Part shown: one piece after another, positions 7,170 through 9,123 of the stretch
Layout: every line of letters starts with the position of its first letter
Numbering within the stretch: position 1 is the stretch's first letter
Source of the DNA: Flavobacteriaceae bacterium TMED81
GTDB lineage: Bacteria; Bacteroidota; Bacteroidia; Flavobacteriales; Flavobacteriaceae
Direction: 5' to 3'
Assembly: GCA_002171575.2 (NCBI GenBank)
Contig: NHEI02000027.1
Coordinates: forward strand, 10,548-19,670
Length of the DNA: 9,123 nucleotides
Translations under genes and position numbers: made by a program
Notes under the pieces: model-generated
The model's input: the letters and a program-made list of their open reading frames with translations, nothing else
Told to the model about the DNA's origin: nothing
The model's database searches: none

Positions 7170-7672
7170 TGTTTATTCTTTCGCAACAAAAACATAATTA
7201 CAATTAAATATAACAATGTATATAGACTTCCAAAAATAAATTGTTGAACAATCTGGAGCCATTGTGTCCAGCTCGACACCCCAAAGACATAATATACCAG
7301 ATGATGAATCAGGACAATATTCAAACAATATGCAGATAGTGCAATCAGGGGTGTCTGTTGTAAGCGGATATTGACATATCCGTGATTTTTACCAAAAACC
7401 GATGTAATAATAAAAGGTCTGAGAAAAGCGGTAGTAACACATGCCGCTGCTTGGAGACCCATTGTTGAGTGGAGGATATCTAAGTATAGACCATAGAGAA
7501 AGGCAGCTAAAAGATAAAAGGTCTGGTCGGAATCCGTTGGATAAAAAATTAAAAAAAGGAGGGTTACGTGTGGAATCAATTGTGTGCCCAAATCAAATTG
7601 GTCAAACACCATCACTTGAAGAATGGGCAACAAAAAAAAGTAGGCAATAAAGGAATATGATCTACTTTTCAT
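7166..7672 (-). CDS. mreD: MreD, rod shape-determining membrane protein
   Basis: MreD is a small integral inner-membrane protein of the elongasome that works with MreC and MreB to position the RodA-PBP2 synthase. The 168 residues match the usual length (about 160-170) and form roughly five to six hydrophobic segments. The most recognisable sequence is GLYLDILHSTMGLQA (61-75), corresponding to the G-x-x-x-D-x-x-x-x-x-x-G signature of the family. The C-terminus ends in a basic tail, RKNKQ. MreD sequences diverge strongly, so assignment leans on this motif, on topology and on position between mreC and mrdA. The start at 7672 overlaps the end of mreC by 11 nt and the stop overlaps the mrdA start by 4 nt. 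Confidence 0.92.
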   Translation of the reverse strand: MKSRSYSFIAYFFLLPILQVMVFDQFDLGTQLIPHVTLLFLIFYPTDSDQTFYLLAAFLYGLYLDILHSTMGLQAAACVTTAFLRPFIITSVFGKNHGYVNIRLQQTPLIALSAYCLNIVLIHHLVYYVFGVSSWTQWLQIVQQFIFGSLYTLLYLIVIMFLLRKNKQ

Positions 7673-8462
7673 CAGCCGATTTTTGAACAGATTGAACTTC
7701 TTCTGCTAGTGGATGATCGATGGCGAAAACCGTTCCCAAATTGGTCATATCTTGAAAAAGAGAAATTTCAATATCGTAAAAACTTATCGAGGGGTCGTCA
7801 ACAAAATTTGAAATTGACCCGATGGGAAGATTCGGCGGAAAAATCGTTGACATCCCACCTGTTTGAATCGTATCACCGATTTTGATCGTAGCCGTTTTTG
7901 GAACATCAAAAAGCTTCATTTTGGTTGGGTCATCTCCTGTCCAGGTTAAGCTTCCAAAATGATTGCTGTTTTTTAGCTTTGCATTGATCTTCAAGTCTTT
8001 GTTTAAAATCGAAATTGCCTGTGCATATCGGTTCTGTACAAATTGCACAACTCCTACGATCCCTTGGGCAGTCACCAATCCCATTTCATTTTTAACCCCG
8101 CTGTTTTTACCGCCCTTTAGAGTAATGTAGTTATAGCTATTCATAAAAGAATTTCGAATGACTTGTAGGGGTATTGAGCTATAAGTTAATGTGTCAGAAG
8201 GGAGCTTTTCTTTAGAAAGAATTTGATCAAGCAGAACTTGATTTTCTTGCAGAAGGCGCTTGTTGGTTTCTCTCAGGTTGGTGTAACTTGCAAAAGAGTT
8301 GATAAGATCACTGAATTGCGCGCCAAAAAAGACACTCATATTTGCAACCAGACTGCGATGATAAGCGCTTGACTGTTGCAATAGGAAAATACTCAATGAA
8401 ATAAGCAGGAGGTAAACCAAGCCGTTACGAAATCGAATAATGGCGTTGACGAGCTGCTGCAT
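7662..8462 (-). CDS. mreC: MreC, rod shape-determining periplasmic scaffold protein
   Basis: MreC is anchored in the inner membrane and forms periplasmic assemblies that bind and activate PBP2-RodA. The 266 residues comprise a short cytoplasmic N-terminus, one transmembrane helix (about 13-29), a coiled-coil stretch (about 58-84, LRETNKRLLQENQVLLDQ and following), and the double beta-barrel core (about 100-250). The core includes GLVTAQGIVGVV and the late segment TIQTGGMSTIFPPNLPIG, both typical of MreC. The Q/E-rich C-terminal tail is short. ATG at 8462 follows the mreB stop after 7 nt, and the 3' end overlaps mreD by 11 nt. No frameshift or missing domain is seen. Confidence 0.95.
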   Translation of the reverse strand: MQQLVNAIIRFRNGLVYLLLISLSIFLLQQSSAYHRSLVANMSVFFGAQFSDLINSFASYTNLRETNKRLLQENQVLLDQILSKEKLPSDTLTYSSIPLQVIRNSFMNSYNYITLKGGKNSGVKNEMGLVTAQGIVGVVQFVQNRYAQAISILNKDLKINAKLKNSNHFGSLTWTGDDPTKMKLFDVPKTATIKIGDTIQTGGMSTIFPPNLPIGSISNFVDDPSISFYDIEISLFQDMTNLGTVFAIDHPLAEEVQSVQKSADEK

Positions 8463-8469
8463 CGTTCAG

Positions 8470-9123
8470 CTATTTAACAAGGATTGTCTTGTATTGATCA
8501 ATATTTTTAAGCGCGATACCAGTTCCCCGAACAACGGCTCGCAATGGATCTTCAGCGATAAAAATTGGAAGATCAGTTTTTTGGGACAACCGCTTGTCTA
8601 AACCACGAAGCATGGAACCACCCCCAGCAAGGTAAACTCCTGTGTTGTAGATGTCTGCTGCAAGTTCTGGAGGGGTTTGTGAAAGGGTTTCCATAACGGA
8701 GTCTTCAATTCGTATGATGGATTTGTCAAGTGCCTTTGCAATTTCCCGATAAGAAATCACAGTTTCTTTGGGTTTACCTGTCAGCAAATCCCTTCCTTGA
8801 ACGGTCATATCTTCTGGTGGGTTCTCCAATTCTTCTAGAGCAGAGCCAATCAAGATCTTTACCCGCTCTGCGGTACGCTCACCAACATATAAATTGTGTT
8901 GTGTACGCATATAGTAAATGATGTCATTAGTAAACACATCACCAGCCACTTTAACGGACTTATCACAAACAATCCCAGATAGAGCAATCACAGCAATTTC
9001 TGTTGTTCCACCGCCGATATCGATAATCATATTCCCTTTGGGTTGCATGATATTTACGCCGATTCCTATAGCGGCTGCCATCGGTTCGTGAATCAAATAC
9101 ACTTCTTTTCCATTTACACGTTC
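8470..9123 (-). CDS. mreB: MreB, actin-like cell-shape protein (5' end outside window)
   Basis: MreB forms ATP-dependent antiparallel filaments on the inner face of the membrane and directs side-wall synthesis. The C-terminal 217 residues are visible, and the frame stays open through the window edge with the MreB-like residues ERVNGKE. About 125-130 N-terminal residues, with the first phosphate motif, are missing. Seen here are YLIHEPMAAAIG (fragment residues 9-20), the phosphate-2 loop DIGGGTTE (35-42), the IGSALEE region and the adenosine-binding motif AGGGSMLRG (166-174), followed by AEDPLRAVVRGTGIAL. The E-P-M-A-A-A-I-G and AEDP sequences distinguish MreB from FtsA and DnaK. An internal GTG at 9102 is not the start, because conserved sequence continues upstream of it. 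It is the first visible gene of the mre operon; its promoter lies outside the window. Confidence 0.97.
   Translation of the reverse strand, partial: ERVNGKEVYLIHEPMAAAIGIGVNIMQPKGNMIIDIGGGTTEIAVIALSGIVCDKSVKVAGDVFTNDIIYYMRTQHNLYVGERTAERVKILIGSALEELENPPEDMTVQGRDLLTGKPKETVISYREIAKALDKSIIRIEDSVMETLSQTPPELAADIYNTGVYLAGGGSMLRGLDKRLSQKTDLPIFIAEDPLRAVVRGTGIALKNIDQYKTILVK

Larger units (their letters stand above)
4058..9123 (-). other. mreB-mreC-mreD-mrdA-rodA elongasome operon
   Basis: Five genes on one strand run without a usable intergenic gap: mreB/mreC 7 nt apart, mreC/mreD overlapping 11 nt, mreD/mrdA overlapping 4 nt (ATGA), mrdA/rodA overlapping 8 nt. No internal promoter or terminator is apparent. 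Single-transcript expression and coupled translation are inferred from this spacing. The order is the classical one, with mrdA and rodA joined directly to mreBCD, as is usual in Bacteroidota and unlike E. coli, where mrdAB is a separate locus. Confidence 0.88.

Noticed and set aside
7441..7650. 69-codon open frame on the plus strand antisense to mreD
   Set aside because: mreD is supported by its motif, topology and operon position; the plus-strand frame has none of these.
9100..9102. GTG as a start for mreB
   Set aside because: The reading frame and MreB-like sequence continue upstream to the window edge, so the gene is simply truncated by the window.

Overview
The window reads as a chromosomal core region of a member of the Bacteroidota, most likely the Flavobacteriia. 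This is inferred from four things: no convincing Shine-Dalgarno sequences before the starts; promoter-like boxes of the Bacteroidota type (TAnnTTTG) between the divergent genes; a PBP2 carrying the Cys/His-rich loop I associate with this phylum; and the gene set surE / Prc protease / OppC-like permease next to a complete mre-mrd series. No insertion sequence, phage gene, tRNA, rRNA or CRISPR array was found, and base composition looks even throughout.

Layout. Positions 1-701 (minus) hold surE, cut at its 3' end by the window edge. Positions 702-818 are a divergent intergenic region with two promoter candidates and short inverted and direct repeats. Positions 819-2957 (plus) encode a Prc/Tsp-type periplasmic C-terminal processing protease. 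It is followed 11 nt later by an OppC/DppC-type permease (2969-4057, TTG start). That permease ends exactly where the convergent gene rodA ends: the two stop codons are adjacent with no base between them. From 9123 back to 4058 the minus strand carries one tight operon, transcribed mreB (5' end outside the window), mreC, mreD, mrdA (PBP2), rodA. Its junctions are a 7-nt gap, then overlaps of 11, 4 and 8 nt.

How the genes work together. The minus-strand operon encodes the elongasome core. MreB filaments sit under the inner membrane. MreC and MreD link them to the periplasm. RodA polymerises glycan strands and PBP2 cross-links them. The plus-strand pair is a membrane-anchored periplasmic tail-specific protease and an orphan peptide-type ABC permease. 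In E. coli, Prc degrades a peptidoglycan endopeptidase, so a cell-envelope theme for the whole neighbourhood is reasonable, but for the permease it is inference only. SurE is a stationary-phase/stress nucleotidase transcribed away from prc.

Every gene belongs to a known family and I see no evidence of an undescribed system. The points most worth checking are a probable Cys-rich metal site in PBP2, the orphan permease with an enlarged extracytoplasmic segment, the zero-base convergent junction at 4057/4058, and the small repeats and two-codon start-stop frame before prc.
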